A stretch of 64,000 nucleotides of DNA from the NCBI GenBank assembly GCA_030407315.1, contig JALQPE010000121.1, forward strand, positions 1 through 64,000, given 5' to 3'. Of this stretch, positions 48,100 through 59,287 are shown in pieces; the first letter of the stretch is position 1; each line of letters starts with the position of its first letter. Source of the DNA: Asparagopsis taxiformis (Eukaryota; Rhodophyta; Florideophyceae; Bonnemaisoniales; Bonnemaisoniaceae). The position numbers and the translations under genes were made by a program. The notes below the pieces were generated by a model, which worked only from the letters and a program-made list of their open reading frames with translations, did no database searches and was not told the origin of the DNA.

Positions 48100-48573
48100 C
48101 AATTGCAGTATGCGTGCTCGGCAACCAATGGAGCACTCGCACCTGCACCCACAATCATCCACGAAATAATTCGACACAAAATCCACCCGACGAAGTCTCT
48201 CTTAATTTTGAATCCACCCACCAATACCAATATGACATCGACATTGCGCACTATCGCTAACACGTCCATCCAACGTACATTGCTCCATCTCATAAATAAA
48301 CCCCTGATTCCCCGCATCCGACGCGTTGAACAACCGCAAAGACGCGCACGTAAATCCCAAAGCGTCCTCCAACAACTTGAGATAACTAATCCCCAGCCCG
48401 GAAAACTCATAGCGATCCGTCTTCGACCGCTCCCGATACACAATCGGGCTCTCCAGCAACGTGCAACAGCACAACTGCAAGCAGTCCAACGGGCGTGCAC
48501 GCGGGGTCTGCGCCAGCACAACGGCAAGTATCGCCTGAACAACGAGCAATTTCCGCCATATCATCACTGCCAA
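48100..48573 (-). pseudogene. secreted solute-binding / receptor-like domain, broken by a stop
   Basis: The ATG at 48573 starts a clear signal peptide (MAVMIWRKLLVVQAILAVVL, AQT). The mature part has YEFSGLGISYLKLLEDALGF and IGIGGWIQN, then a TAA at 48202-48204, after which the same frame continues ERLRRVDFVSNYFVDD. The run G-W-x-x-N-x-E-R-x-x-x-V-D-F is typical of the type-2 periplasmic-binding fold of solute-binding proteins and ionotropic glutamate receptors. Cys-rich inserts are unusual. It ends near the palindrome at 48099. The stop appears to be a nonsense mutation, though an intron boundary cannot be excluded. Confidence 0.55.
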
Positions 48574-48910
48574 CTACCAACCATCCTCCATCGCGTCTGT
48601 TGGCACGCCTTTTATGCGCCCCAGTACATGAGCCATGTGAAACCGTGTCCTCGTCCCGATTTGCCATCTTACTATGACAAGTCGTCCACCCGTAAACGCG
48701 GAATCAAGACCGAGCGCGAAGACATGTAACCTATCCACTGTTCGCGTATTGTGTAACCGAGCGGGCGTTTGTGTATGCCGCATGCGTATCGGAAGTGGAA
48801 TGAGCACACAGAGATACGTCGCGTTTCGTTTTCCGGTTTGTTTCGATCCCATCCGGCGTGAAGAAGCGCGGCGGTTTACATTCGTGAAACAAGGATGTAT
48901 CTGCGTATTG

Positions 48911-48950
48911 CGTGATGCCGCTTGCAACTTAAGTTGCAAGCGGCATCACG
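48911..48950. repeat. perfect 40-bp palindrome without spacer
   Basis: CGTGATGCCGCTTGCAACTT followed by its exact reverse complement. Confidence 0.95.
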
Positions 48951-50270
48951 CTATGATAATTATGCTACGTGTACGACATACACGCACGCACCCGTGCCAA
49001 CGCGCTGTCATTCGCGTTTGGTTGCCCTGTTTTCGTACGGCGTTTCCGCACATCTGAGATCGCTGCACACATCCGTACATTGTCCGAAACTTGTCATTTG
49101 CACAAACGCTTCCACACCGTCCAAATGCACCCGCTTCCTGCGCAGGATACTTGCACGGCACCCGTTTCGTTCTCCGGACAGCGCGCGTCATAACTAGAAT
49201 GCACATCGGTATGTACAGCAACCATGGTTGGTGACTGTTAGGCTGCTATACGACGTCGTCCACGCACGCACTTAGTTACCCCCATCGCGATGCTTTTTGC
49301 CGTGTGATTGCCGCTGCTACGCTCGCTGCCCACCGCTCGCTTTCGCGCTTGCTTCCTCTGCCCACAGCATGCACAAAGAATAGCAAAAGCAGTAGTACAA
49401 GTTAGTTGACTTTTGTGCAAACTTAATCGTGCACGCAGCGGCCGTAATCTTGTGGATAACTGTGGTGATCGTAAAGGCGCAAGCTTCGAAGGTACAAATA
49501 AACCAATTGTTGTTATTTAGGCTTGCAATCTGGCTGACTGGCATTGCATGAAGTGAAAGGCGGTGAACTCTGTGAATGTGCTGTCACCGAGAATATTCGT
49601 CGTGCAAAGGGCAATTTCGCCTGGCTCCTGCCGAATAAACCAGGAATATAAGCATATCTAGCGTGCAGTACATTTGCTCAAACTCGCCGTTACTGAAAAC
49701 AAGCCGATGCCAATGTTCAATCCAGCCTTGGTCGTCGCAATGAGGCAGGGTCCAGAAGAGGGTGACTGTGTAGTTGTAAATGAGAAGTAAAAACGAGGCA
49801 TCACTCCAGACAATGAGCTACGCGTCCATGGCACGTGCACCGCCCGTACATGTGCTGAATGTTCAACAATAGATGCGTATTGCGCAGGTGAGAATCCTTG
49901 ACGGCGTGGAAGTAACGAAAGAGCGTGTGGGTGCTTTGCATGCAGAAAGGTGCAATGTATTCGTGTTCAAGTGAAGCGGAGAGAGGGATTGAAAGTGAAT
50001 TTGAGTTTCAGATCTCGTGGGGATTAGATCTAGTACGAATCGGGCGTGCACTTGCTGTGTGGTAATAGCTCCCCGGGTATGTGACCAATCCATTTACACA
50101 TGAAATATGTGCTCACCTGCTGGTCATTGGCATTGGGTAGAGTAAGAGCCGTGCGCTTAGAGGTAGATCTGGCGATAATGCCGGACATATTACATGCCAT
50201 CTCGACTCGATGTTTGGTTATGGGAGTAATCAAATCGTAGCTACAAAATTCTAAAGTATTCTTGCGTTTT
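48951..50270. other. 1.3 kb with no secure gene
   Basis: Several 60-90 codon frames, none with a recognised domain. Confidence 0.4.
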
Positions 50271-50340
50271 AGATGCGCACGCAGAACCGTCAGAAAATGG
50301 AGATGATATCGAGCTCCTGGCGGTTCACGACAGGTGGGGG

Positions 50341-50595
50341 GTGTTGACACCACGCTCAGTGGACAAGGTATACAACGCTCCATATGCGCCTAAAATAGTA
50401 GTGAATAACTGGAACAAGACGAAACTGTTTCTCCAGCATGACACTCTCAAAACCTACTTGGAGAGGGACAAGGTGAACTTGCGCGGCGGGGATAACGAGG
50501 GGCGGACGGAGCTGATTGCGACTATGCAGAAGGGTCCGACCAAGGTGTTTTTCTCACATGCATCGATGAGACTTTGGATGATTGTAGGAGACTGA
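50341..50595 (+). CDS. short unknown ORF, possible exon
   Basis: 84 codons; the same frame is open back to about 50271 (DAHAEPSENGDDIELLAVHD), just after TTTTAG, which could be a splice acceptor. Sequence is protein-like (TLKTYLERDKVNLRGGDNEG, GPTKVFFSHASMRLWMIVGD). It loosely recalls the second lobe of a solute-binding domain, but that is a weak guess. Confidence 0.35.
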   Translation: MLTPRSVDKVYNAPYAPKIVVNNWNKTKLFLQHDTLKTYLERDKVNLRGGDNEGRTELIATMQKGPTKVFFSHASMRLWMIVGD

Positions 50596-52865
50596 GTGAA
50601 TCATAACCCAGGGCGACCCAATTCTCCTTCACATATCCGGTGCCGAATGATAACCTGCCTTCGTTCGAAATCACGTTGATCGATAGATACTAGGAAGTGA
50701 GAGGGCTATCCAGCTCGCGAATTGCAGCTTGGTCGCGGACAGCGGTTGCGCGTGTGTTTACGCTTGGTGGACTTCTAGTTCCAAAGTGGAACCTTTGGTA
50801 TGCGAATCCATCATCTCACGCGTCTTACACGTTTCAAAACTCTGTACATACGGCTGTTCCGGCAGTGTCGGCAGATTCATCTGTTCAAATAAATTGAGAA
50901 CCGTGGGATATCACGCACTCTTGTCACACTCCTCTAAATAGGAAATAATTATTGAATTCATCAAAACCTCTACTCACGCTCTTTCCTGATCCAAGCATAG
51001 AACTTTGAACTCTACAATATACCTATAGTACCCCATTTTCCTATACGCTCACTACACTGTCTCTTTCCGGCCACACAAATTCTACTAGGGCATCCTGAGA
51101 TGTATTGAACACTTGCACAGCAGTCGCCCATCCCTGGACAGCGAGCCAGTCGTTGCACTCGCGTGCCAATCAAGTAAATTCAGTGTGTCAACGTGCCTTG
51201 TGCAAACACTTGGGCCAGCTCTTGCGTCCCTGCCACTGCTCAAGCGTATCCAGATACTTGAATGTGCCAGTACAGAGCCTTGATATTCAGGTTGATGCAT
51301 GTGAGTTGCCAAAATAGTCCAAATGGAACATATGACGATTTACGCGGAACAAACATGTTTTCCTGCACAGCGTTGTTCTCTAGTGTTGCACACTATACCA
51401 TCTATGCCTTACTATCTATAAAACAGCTGAAAACAACGCTACATCTACAAGCACCAGTGGTGGACTGGGCTCGTCTGTCTTCCAAGACTTTCCAAAATGG
51501 GAAGTGGATATGGTTATGAATTCAACGACGACAGCGTGAGGTGAACGATGAGCGAAAAGTTTGTTTACTCGTTACTTTCACTCGCAGTCTGCCCGGCGCC
51601 ATGGTGCAATGCGATACAAATTGCTACTGGGAAAGAAGCTTTACAGAGTGAGGCAATGGTAAGGTGTCGGATACATTTCGATGCTTCTCATACAAAGCTA
51701 TATATGTACAAGTCAGTAGTATAAAGTGCACGTGAGCATTGCGTTGCATCGCATCTAGTAAGCGCGCACACGAACGCACGAATACACATGCACGCACTGC
51801 CGATTGATTCACAACGAGCGCAACTAGTCCACACCAACCATTGGATTCAAGCTCTTCAAGTGATTCGAGCAGCGTCGCATCTGCAATGGTTAAGACACTG
51901 AGCTGTTGAAAAGGACCTGCAAGCAAGTTTCAAACACAAGGCCACAACAGCAGCAGAAAGAAAAAGTACATGTGTAATGAAATGTCACCGATATCTTATA
52001 TCCGTCTTGGATACAGTGCTAGTTTGTGTAGAGCTGCCGCTATGGTGAATAAGAGCGTGCAGTGTGGCAACAAGCGTATCAAGAAATACATATGTGACTG
52101 CGAGCGACATGCGGTGGCATGTTGGTGCGTTACAGACGGTTAGATGATGATATGGGGGAAGCAGTGATGCACTCTGTGCATTTCTTGCATGCAACGATAC
52201 ATTGAATATATCCGACGTCAACGAAGCACCCATCGTCTTCCTTCGGCGCGCAGTGGACCTACAGATACACCATTTCCCTTTGCTTCACCCCATTTCCAGA
52301 TGTGTGCTAGACGTCCTAGATTTCTTGACGTTAATTTGCATTGTTCTATCCGTCATCACTTTATTTTGCATTGCCTTTGATACTCTGACGTCTCGGCACA
52401 ATTTTCACAATATGGACAGATTGTAATATTATCCCGTGGTCGACATGGCCTCCATTGACGATTCATTCTCTCTATAACGTTCCGCTCCAACCAATTGCTT
52501 ACAATCCCTGTAGTTCCATTCCTTATTTCCCGTCTCAACCTTTCACTGGTCAATAACCCATCAAACTCATACACTTCTCAGCACTTTCTATAGTTTCATC
52601 TCCTATCCCAACTGAAATAAACATGATTCTATTCTCTATTGGCAGAATAGGCTTCACTGAGACTAGAAAACTCATTCCCATTCTAGCTCGGTCGATCTGC
52701 TATCCTCCTGCATTTATCCTCCCTCGTACTAACTTCGCTAACTACAAATATCTGTAAAGCTAGACCACAATTACGGTGGTCGTATACCACACACCGTTCC
52801 AAAATTTACTTACGCACTAGCCATATGCTCTTAATTTCCTCTATAGTACACTCCACCAGACAATG
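50596..52865. other. 2.3 kb with no secure gene
   Basis: Frames at 50697-50897 (+) and 51624-51926 (-, SVLTIADATLLESLEELESN) look partly protein-like but match nothing I recognise; possibly decayed exons. Confidence 0.35.
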
Positions 52866-53180
52866 TTTTCAACCAATGCACGGTGCTACCCGAAGACAGT
52901 ACAATTTGCTATCTACACCACTGTATCCAGATTTCCCCAGACAGTGCGGTAATACAGTACAACGTATTGTCTCAGACAGTAAAATGTACTGTCTGCACAT
53001 ACTGTCCGGCGACAACACTTCCGGACAGTAAAATTTACTGTTCTGGACAGTAAATTTTACTGTTTTTGGTACTGTCCAGATTTCGTGCCAGTTTATTGCT
53101 GCAGCAGTATTCTGAAATTTCCAGACAGTAAATTTTACTGTCTCCGCGCACTGTCTTTTTCCATTCCCAACACCGTAGTG
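52866..53180 (-). repeat. CACTA right terminus and subterminal repeats
   Basis: Multiple GACAGTAAATTTTACTGTC units in direct and inverted form (52895-53160), ending CAACACCGTAGTG at 53168-53180, the inverse of the left terminus. Confidence 0.8.
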
Positions 53181-53390
53181 TTACGACCTCAACACCATCC
53201 ACCCATAAACCACACCGCCCCACGGAACAACCACCCCGAATGACCGCGCGATCAACACCCCCGAACATTCACGAATCGAACACAGTTTCACAGACAAGTG
53301 TCAAACACGTCGCAACAGCGCATGAGCAACACAACAAGCTCATCAAACTGCCGCCCACCCCACTGCTCCTCCACCACAAACTTCTGTGTT
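53181..53390. other. probable copia-A spacer beyond the CACTA element
   Basis: Pro/Thr/Asn-rich coding-like DNA similar in style to 36880-37187. Assignment by composition only. Confidence 0.35.
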
Positions 53391-53397
53391 TTCGGAA

Positions 53398-53600
53398 GTG
53401 GACGCGGACGTCCAGTCTCTCTAGTACCGGTCCTAGTCGGCCCCGAGATTTACTAGAACAAATGAACGTCCGCGTCCAAAAAAAATAAAAATTTTTTGGA
53501 TGCGGACGTCCACTTTCTCTAGTACATATAGCGGAATACTAGGGCTCGACATCCACTTTCTCTAGTACATATGGCGGAATACTAGGACCCGACATCCAGT
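53398..53600. repeat. 43-bp tandem repeat and hairpin
   Basis: Units GACRTCCACTTTCTCTAGTA... at 53505-53547 and 53548-53590. An imperfect inverted repeat pairs 53455-53480 (TTTACTAGAACAAATGAACG...) with 53498-53530 across an A/T-rich centre. A further copy of the GGACGTCCA-CTCTAGTA phrase lies at about 53410. Confidence 0.8.
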
Positions 53601-53722
53601 ATACAATATATCAGCGAAAACCGGGAGGGAAGAAATTACAGCGGATGGTAAATTCAGGGCCCATATCGGACCGTATTTTATTCTCTCATTTACGAAACTG
53701 CTCGTATACAATACGTCTCTCT

Positions 53723-53862
53723 AGAATAGGGAATACATATCTGGTCAGAATAGGAAATAAATACCCGGTTAGAATAGGAAATACGTATCCAGCCAGAATA
53801 CGGAATATGTATCCAGCCAGAATACGAAATACGTATCCAGCCAGAATATGAAATATCTGTCA
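53723..53862 (+). repeat. 24-bp minisatellite, five full units and a partial sixth
   Basis: Units start at 53723, 53747, 53771, 53795, 53819 and 53843 with pattern AGAATASGRAATACGTATCC. Because 24 is a multiple of three it reads as a repeated octapeptide (RIGNTYPA) within the small ORF 53645-53851, but no wider gene is evident. Confidence 0.9.
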
Positions 53863-54049
53863 GCATATCGTCGATCACCCATCTCCCTCACTATCGCGTT
53901 CTCCCTACCATCCGAACGCCATGCACCACCATCCGCACATACTTCAAGAACCCTCACGACCTAGATTACAAAAATACGCTCCTTCCCAATACCATCCCCG
54001 CTTTCCTCGACACCACCCCAGCCCATTAAATCATCAAGACATCAAACAC

Positions 54050-54660
54050 GAACATGGTCAGCAAAATCTTACACCACTTGAAACCCACTCTCACTTCTAT
54101 CGTATGCCCCAAAATATACACATACCAGAAACACCTCACAGCTTCATTCCCCATCTTCCTAGATCCCTTCTTCACTCTCCTTCAGTCCTGCCGTTCCTGC
54201 TTCACCACTCCTGCATCACATACACAACATCAGAATCAACCACAACAGTCAGATTCAAAAGCAACGCTTACCACGACAGATATCCTAGAAACTCCCTTAC
54301 TTACCTCTCATCCATCCTACACACAATACAAACCATGATCCAAAAACCTTGCAATGAATAATAATCATAGTCAGCAGTCCATATCTTCGCAAAACAAGTC
54401 TTGGTGCTCAGTGAAACTTACCTTCTGTCATCAACATTCCTGCACCATCTACACAACATCGGAATCAACCACAACAGTCAGACTCAAAACCAACCTTCCC
54501 TCGCAGCATACTTTCAAAACTTCACGTACCTCTCTTCCATCCTGCGCTCAATACACACCATCAGTCAACAGGCTTCTAATGAAAAATATCGCATCAACGG
54601 AAATAGTCAGACTCAAAACCCACGCTTCCCTCAACGTATACCCTCAAGATTCGCGCCCGT
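54050..54660 (+). repeat. imperfect long repeats of about 170-230 bp
   Basis: The phrase CTACACAACATCGGAATCAACCACAACAGTCAGA occurs near 54220 and 54450, and TCAGACTCAAAACC / TCTTCCATCCT follow at matching distances, again near 54610. Pyrimidine- and A-rich, non-coding in appearance. Confidence 0.6.
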
Positions 54661-55286
54661 ACCTTCGTCCATCCTCTACACTAAAGAAAGCAAAGGCGGT
54701 CCAAGAATCTCAGTCGGTGATGAGGGCGGAGTGGAGCCTGCGGCGTCGACCGGACAGCTTTCTGCGTCCGCTTAAGTCTTGATGTGCATACTCGAAATCC
54801 TCGCCGGCAGTGAGATTGAGTATGGCCCAAGCCATGGTCTCTGATTCCCCGAACAATGAGATCCGGATCGAGAACAACGAATATAAACATATAATCATAT
54901 ATATGAGAATCCATTTGCTTTCCTTACATGATCCGTGGCATATCCGCTGTAAAGCACATTTAGATTCCACGAAGTTCGGAAATAAAAAAGTTTATTATTA
55001 CAAATGAATTAATTGAAAATTCATCTCCCAGGGCGGTCGTTCGTCCTTCCATGCACACGTTGCCAGCACGCAATGTGATGTAACAGTTGGAAATGATTGA
55101 ACTCTCGGTTAAATTCCACCGTTGGGATGTCAGCTGGAGTGAGCACAAAACTACTACCCACAAAACTACGAACGAACACGTTACATTCCAAGTCTCGAAA
55201 GCACCACAAAATAAAATTGGTCGCATCTGGACGGCACAGTCTCCCCTGTTCAGCTCGCAATCCTCCCTTTTGCGTCAAAACTCGAC

Positions 55287-58200
55287 ATGGAATGCAAGTA
55301 TGAAGGATGCTTCTACTACTGCGTAGATGCTTATTCGCTCGCGCTGCATGAGCGAACGTGTCGCTACCGTTTCAACCCCTCTCCCCAACATTTCAACAAC
55401 GCTCGTGTCCCTGCCGTCACCCATGAGCCTGCTCGAAACGGCGACCATGATTCCCCGCAACCCAGCTCCCCAGACCCAGAATCTGGTCGTGCTTCCTCCA
55501 GCGACTCACCCTGTGACGCTTCACTGCCACCAACCTCAACCCCCTCCCGCGCAGACCTCCTCGTGCAATCCCTCGCCGCCAGTCTCACAACCCTCGAGTA
55601 CAAGGCCGGCGCTGGCCGCGTGAGCGAAGTCATCACCATCCTACAAGACCCCGCATTCTCCCTAGAAAAGTTCAACAGCGCCGTTCGCACCGTAGAAGAA
55701 TGTCGCCACGTTACCGCTTCCATGGTCGAAACACATTTCCGCACCGAAGGTTACAAGAGCCACATCATTCCAGACAAAACTGGTAAGTACTCGGCACAGC
55801 TGTACCTCTGCGACCCAGTCGACATGCTCCGCAGGCAGTTAGCACTGGCTAACGACCAAAATACTCTCTTCCACCCCTCCCCACAGACCGCCCCAGACGG
55901 CACCGCAATATTTTCTCATCCCCTACACACAGAATTCGCGAAAACGCTGCACCAGGTTACTAGACAGCGCGTGCAGCTCTCGGAAGATCCACAGGTCGTA
56001 TGGGCAGAGGAAAATGATCCCACCGCTTCCTCCTTTGCCGGCCTCCTCCAAGTGTACTCCGACAAGAGTAGCACAAGCCTCAAGAGCTCCGCAATCGTCG
56101 CATACCCCATACACGTCACACTGCTCAACTTCTCCGCCCCCCTCCGTCGCCACTGCATCCGTACCGGCCTCACCATCGTCGGGTATCTTCCGTACATTGT
56201 TAACCCTTCGTCCAACGCCTTGTTCGGTGATGAAATGCCGACAACCTCTAGTTCTGCTAGTCGCGCTCGCAAAATTGATATTCTTCATAAAGCACTCGAA
56301 AAAGTGTTTTCGTCCCTATCCACCGCGTTCTCTTCCGGGTTCCCCTGCACAGACTCCACTGCAACTGCCCGCCAATGCTTTCCCATCCTAGCCAATTATT
56401 GCTGCGACTTTCCAGAGGCCAAAGAGCTGTCATGCACTCGCAACAGCACTACCACCACACATCCCTGCCACCGCTGCTACATCCCCGCCACTCAACTTGA
56501 ATCCACCGCGCCACACCAGCCCCGCTCCCTCGATGATACACGCTCTGCACGCCAAGAGAGCGCTCAGGAGCATACAACTGCTCCGCTCGAAGCTCTCTCC
56601 CTCCTCGAACAACACTCTGTCCTCGAATCGACCGCTCTTTTACCCACCAACAGTCCCCTAGACCCCTACAACATTTTCTCCTTCGAGCCTCTGCACAATC
56701 TCCACCTCGGCATCTCAAAGCTCATCAAACAGTGCATTGTCCACCGCCTCAGCTCCCCAGACCTCACCACCACCACTGCCTCCCATTCCGGGACACCTCG
56801 CACCTTCAAGAAGGTGAAAAAATCCATCCTCGCCGGCTCAAACAGCATTCTGTCCGCTATCGAACGCGACTACTACATCACCGGTCTTCATGTCGACTTC
56901 TCCAAGGGTGAGAAGGGCACCAATTTGAACGGCCTCTTCACGGAGGACGGCATACGCGGCATGCTCGCAGCCAAAGACTATCACCATGTCGACATGGTGT
57001 TCCCTTTCATCGCAGCATTCATTGACACATGCTGTGACGAAGTAGATACAGCCCCCCTCACTTCCATCTGCACGCAATACTCTGACCTCGTCGCATGGGT
57101 CATGAAACGCGGTCGCATCAAGCACTGGACTGCCGCCGAACTAGAAAGCCTCCAGAACTCCATTTCCTATTTCAAACAATCAATGCTCTCCACCCTCGGC
57201 CCATTCCACACCACAGGTCTCAAAACTTTCAAGTTCCATCTTCTAGACCATCTTCCCGGTGACTTGCAGAGATATGGCGCCCTGGAACACATTGATGCAG
57301 GCCCCTACGAACACTCGCATCTTCTGTTCAAACAGAGTTATAGGAAAACCTCTCGAAGGCGCTCCACAGCCATGGAAGAGACTATTCGCCACATGGAATT
57401 CTCCTTGGCCACTCCAACTGGTCACACCCCATCGAACACATTGGGAAACCCACGCATGATATCGCCCACAGACGGTGCAGTACTCGTTCGCGACGGATTC
57501 ACCGTTGCACTGCACGACTTTGCCTCCCTGCTGCCCGATGCAACCCTCCTCGTTGCAGATATCGACGGACAGCCCGATCCTGCCACTCTTTTGCCTCTGC
57601 ACAACTCCTCGTTCCCGTCTGGCACCATAACGCTATTCCAGCAACTCGGTGACACAGCTGCACAAGCGTTCCTCACCCTCGCTAGACTGCGCGCCACGGC
57701 AGAAGGCCCTCCAATACATGACATGGACATTTCCGTCACCGTGGTAAAGTCCGCCTACGTCATGGGAGGGTACGTCCCAGATGCCGACGACTTTGACCCG
57801 CACAGTGGCATGCTTCGCCCCACAAACGTGTCGAGGCACAAGCAGCAGCGCGTCTTTGCAACTTCATCGTTCGGCCCCGCAAAGAGATCGCAGTACTCCT
57901 TTGTCGTCATCTCCGGAACTGCCGATGACTACAGAACCATATGGGTAGGGCGCGTCCTGGCACTGGTACGCCTGCAGTCTCCAAACCTGTTTCAACCTGT
58001 AGAACTCGCTTTCGTTCAGTATATGACCTGCTTTGCCCCAAAAAACCGCTGTGGAAAAATCACTTGGGTGCATTTGTTTAAGTGGTCCACATGGGACCCG
58101 GACAACGGATCCGTTGACAGCAATGACACTGCATCCCACAGTGCAGGTGGTCCTTGGTTTGACCTCATTCCTGCATCTACTATATCTGGCACCGTGCACA

Positions 58201-58328
58201 TCGTACGAAGTAACTTTCCAGTCAAGCCATTTACGAAACAAATGCACTGGTCGGACCACCGTTTCTATCTCAACCGCTTCTACACCAACACTGATTACCA
58301 GTTCACAGATGATAATGAAGAAGAATAA
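55287..58328 (+). CDS. TNP2-like DNA transposase (CACTA superfamily)
   Basis: 1013 codons without a stop. It opens with a Cys/His cluster (MECKYEGCFYYCVDAYSLAL, HERTC) like a C2H2-type finger. A CHRCYIP motif is near residue 393; DPYNIFSFEPLHNLHLGISK near 457 corresponds to the D-x-x-H-x-hh-x-G segment of TNP2-type proteins. TFKFHLLDHLPGDLQRYGAL (about 645) followed by GPYEHSHLLFKQSYRKTSRR matches the conserved C-terminal helices seen in TNP2/Plavaka transposases. It would cut and paste an element with CACTA-type ends. It lies outside the CACTACGG-bounded region, so it could act on it in trans or belong to another element whose ends I did not find. A divergent family member with intact coding capacity. 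Confidence 0.7.
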   Translation: MECKYEGCFYYCVDAYSLALHERTCRYRFNPSPQHFNNARVPAVTHEPARNGDHDSPQPSSPDPESGRASSSDSPCDASLPPTSTPSRADLLVQSLAASLTTLEYKAGAGRVSEVITILQDPAFSLEKFNSAVRTVEECRHVTASMVETHFRTEGYKSHIIPDKTGKYSAQLYLCDPVDMLRRQLALANDQNTLFHPSPQTAPDGTAIFSHPLHTEFAKTLHQVTRQRVQLSEDPQVVWAEENDPTASSFAGLLQVYSDKSSTSLKSSAIVAYPIHVTLLNFSAPLRRHCIRTGLTIVGYLPYIVNPSSNALFGDEMPTTSSSASRARKIDILHKALEKVFSSLSTAFSSGFPCTDSTATARQCFPILANYCCDFPEAKELSCTRNSTTTTHPCHRCYIPATQLESTAPHQPRSLDDTRSARQESAQEHTTAPLEALSLLEQHSVLESTALLPTNSPLDPYNIFSFEPLHNLHLGISKLIKQCIVHRLSSPDLTTTTASHSGTPRTFKKVKKSILAGSNSILSAIERDYYITGLHVDFSKGEKGTNLNGLFTEDGIRGMLAAKDYHHVDMVFPFIAAFIDTCCDEVDTAPLTSICTQYSDLVAWVMKRGRIKHWTAAELESLQNSISYFKQSMLSTLGPFHTTGLKTFKFHLLDHLPGDLQRYGALEHIDAGPYEHSHLLFKQSYRKTSRRRSTAMEETIRHMEFSLATPTGHTPSNTLGNPRMISPTDGAVLVRDGFTVALHDFASLLPDATLLVADIDGQPDPATLLPLHNSSFPSGTITLFQQLGDTAAQAFLTLARLRATAEGPPIHDMDISVTVVKSAYVMGGYVPDADDFDPHSGMLRPTNVSRHKQQRVFATSSFGPAKRSQYSFVVISGTADDYRTIWVGRVLALVRLQSPNLFQPVELAFVQYMTCFAPKNRCGKITWVHLFKWSTWDPDNGSVDSNDTASHSAGGPWFDLIPASTISGTVHIVRSNFPVKPFTKQMHWSDHRFYLNRFYTNTDYQFTDDNEEE

Positions 58329-58405
58329 ATCTAAATCGCAGCACTCTATTGATAATGTACTACATGATAAGCCTTCTAGTCAACGTCACATTTACTGCAC
58401 TAATT

Positions 58406-59287
58406 TCAACCATCCTCCATTACGCCAAAACCGTTATCAGCAGTGGCTGCATGGCGCCGCTCCATGCCCCCATACTGTGGGGCATTGATTTCGACATTCA
58501 GGTTTGCACTCAGGTGTCCAGCATATGGGTCAACGACGAAAAGTTCTGCGCCAATTAGTCCTTGCGCAATCACACAATCCATTACAGCACCGAGGTTTGA
58601 CGTAATATGCGATTGAATCCAATCCTCGGACACTAGAACAAGTGATGAGCAACGGTTTACATCATCAACGACATGAACAATTCCAGACCCCTCTCCGCTT
58701 TGCCACACTTCAACAGCCTCTCTCGTCACAGTACGGCTTGCAAACACATGCCGTGACTGTGCACTAGTCCGCTGTTCGCTCTCGACAACGTCCGTTTCTT
58801 CCCTTGCTTGCGAGCCTTGGAGACAAGACATGCAGTACACCACCATACCAACTAATTGCTGAAAAGCTACCCCCACATATTGACTGTACCGCCTTGTAAA
58901 CTCCTTCTGCCGTGCACCTCCTTTCCCCTTCGGTTCATCCAAACACTCCACAGTAGTCACTAGCCAAGCATCCAGGCGCGCCAGCGTTAGTATGCTCGTC
59001 TCTATGTCCATTACTTGTTCTGGTCGTATCGAATAACCCCTGAAGATGTCCAGCACATTCACAGCTACTCGGTTGTTAAACCATGCATCACCATTCACTT
59101 CCATTTCGAAGCTGTCAGGAACCATGCCTTTGCTGTATCGCAGCTCTGAGAACGGTGCCGTTCGCCACCTCCCCATATCCAAATCACCGTTGCTTTCCCG
59201 TTTCAAAAGCTTCTCAGACGCTTCGCGCTTTTGATCCTCTCGCTCGTCCATCTCAGCTCGCGTCGTCAGCATCGTGCATCTAGACAT
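58406..59287 (-). CDS. transposon partner protein, C-terminal ORF
   Basis: The ATG at 59287 shares its first base with the stop of the ORF upstream (TGATG, 59289-59285). The 293-residue protein is hydrophilic with a charged start (AEMDEREDQKREASEKLLKR) and folded-looking blocks (FSELRYSKGMVPDSFEMEVN, LDIFRGYSIRPEQVMDIETS). No family recognised. Tail-to-tail with the transposase, 77 bp apart. Probably one protein with the two segments upstream. Confidence 0.55.
   Translation of the reverse strand: MSRCTMLTTRAEMDEREDQKREASEKLLKRESNGDLDMGRWRTAPFSELRYSKGMVPDSFEMEVNGDAWFNNRVAVNVLDIFRGYSIRPEQVMDIETSILTLARLDAWLVTTVECLDEPKGKGGARQKEFTRRYSQYVGVAFQQLVGMVVYCMSCLQGSQAREETDVVESEQRTSAQSRHVFASRTVTREAVEVWQSGEGSGIVHVVDDVNRCSSLVLVSEDWIQSHITSNLGAVMDCVIAQGLIGAELFVVDPYAGHLSANLNVEINAPQYGGMERRHAATADNGFGVMEDG

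Larger units (their letters stand above)
37188..53180. mobile_element. CACTA-type DNA transposon candidate, about 16 kb
   Basis: Left terminus CACTACGGTGTTG (37188-37200) and its exact inverse CAACACCGTAGTG (53168-53180) bound the region. Both ends carry subterminal repeats of CAGACAGTA / TACTGTCTG units. The flanks ctt|...|tta share only TT, so a 2-bp or damaged TSD. Flanking DNA on both sides has copia-A-like Pro/Thr-rich coding sequence. Between the ends lie decayed genes and hairpin repeats but no recognisable transposase, so it would be non-autonomous or composite. A second left terminus at 43476 shows more than one copy is involved. Confidence 0.6.

Noticed and set aside
48052..48729. 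225-codon plus-strand ORF
   Set aside because: Starts inside the palindrome and runs opposite the signal-peptide and solute-binding frame, which is clearly the coding strand.
53645..53851. Gene for a repeated octapeptide protein
   Set aside because: The frame exists only because the minisatellite unit is 24 bp; no start context, domain or extension.
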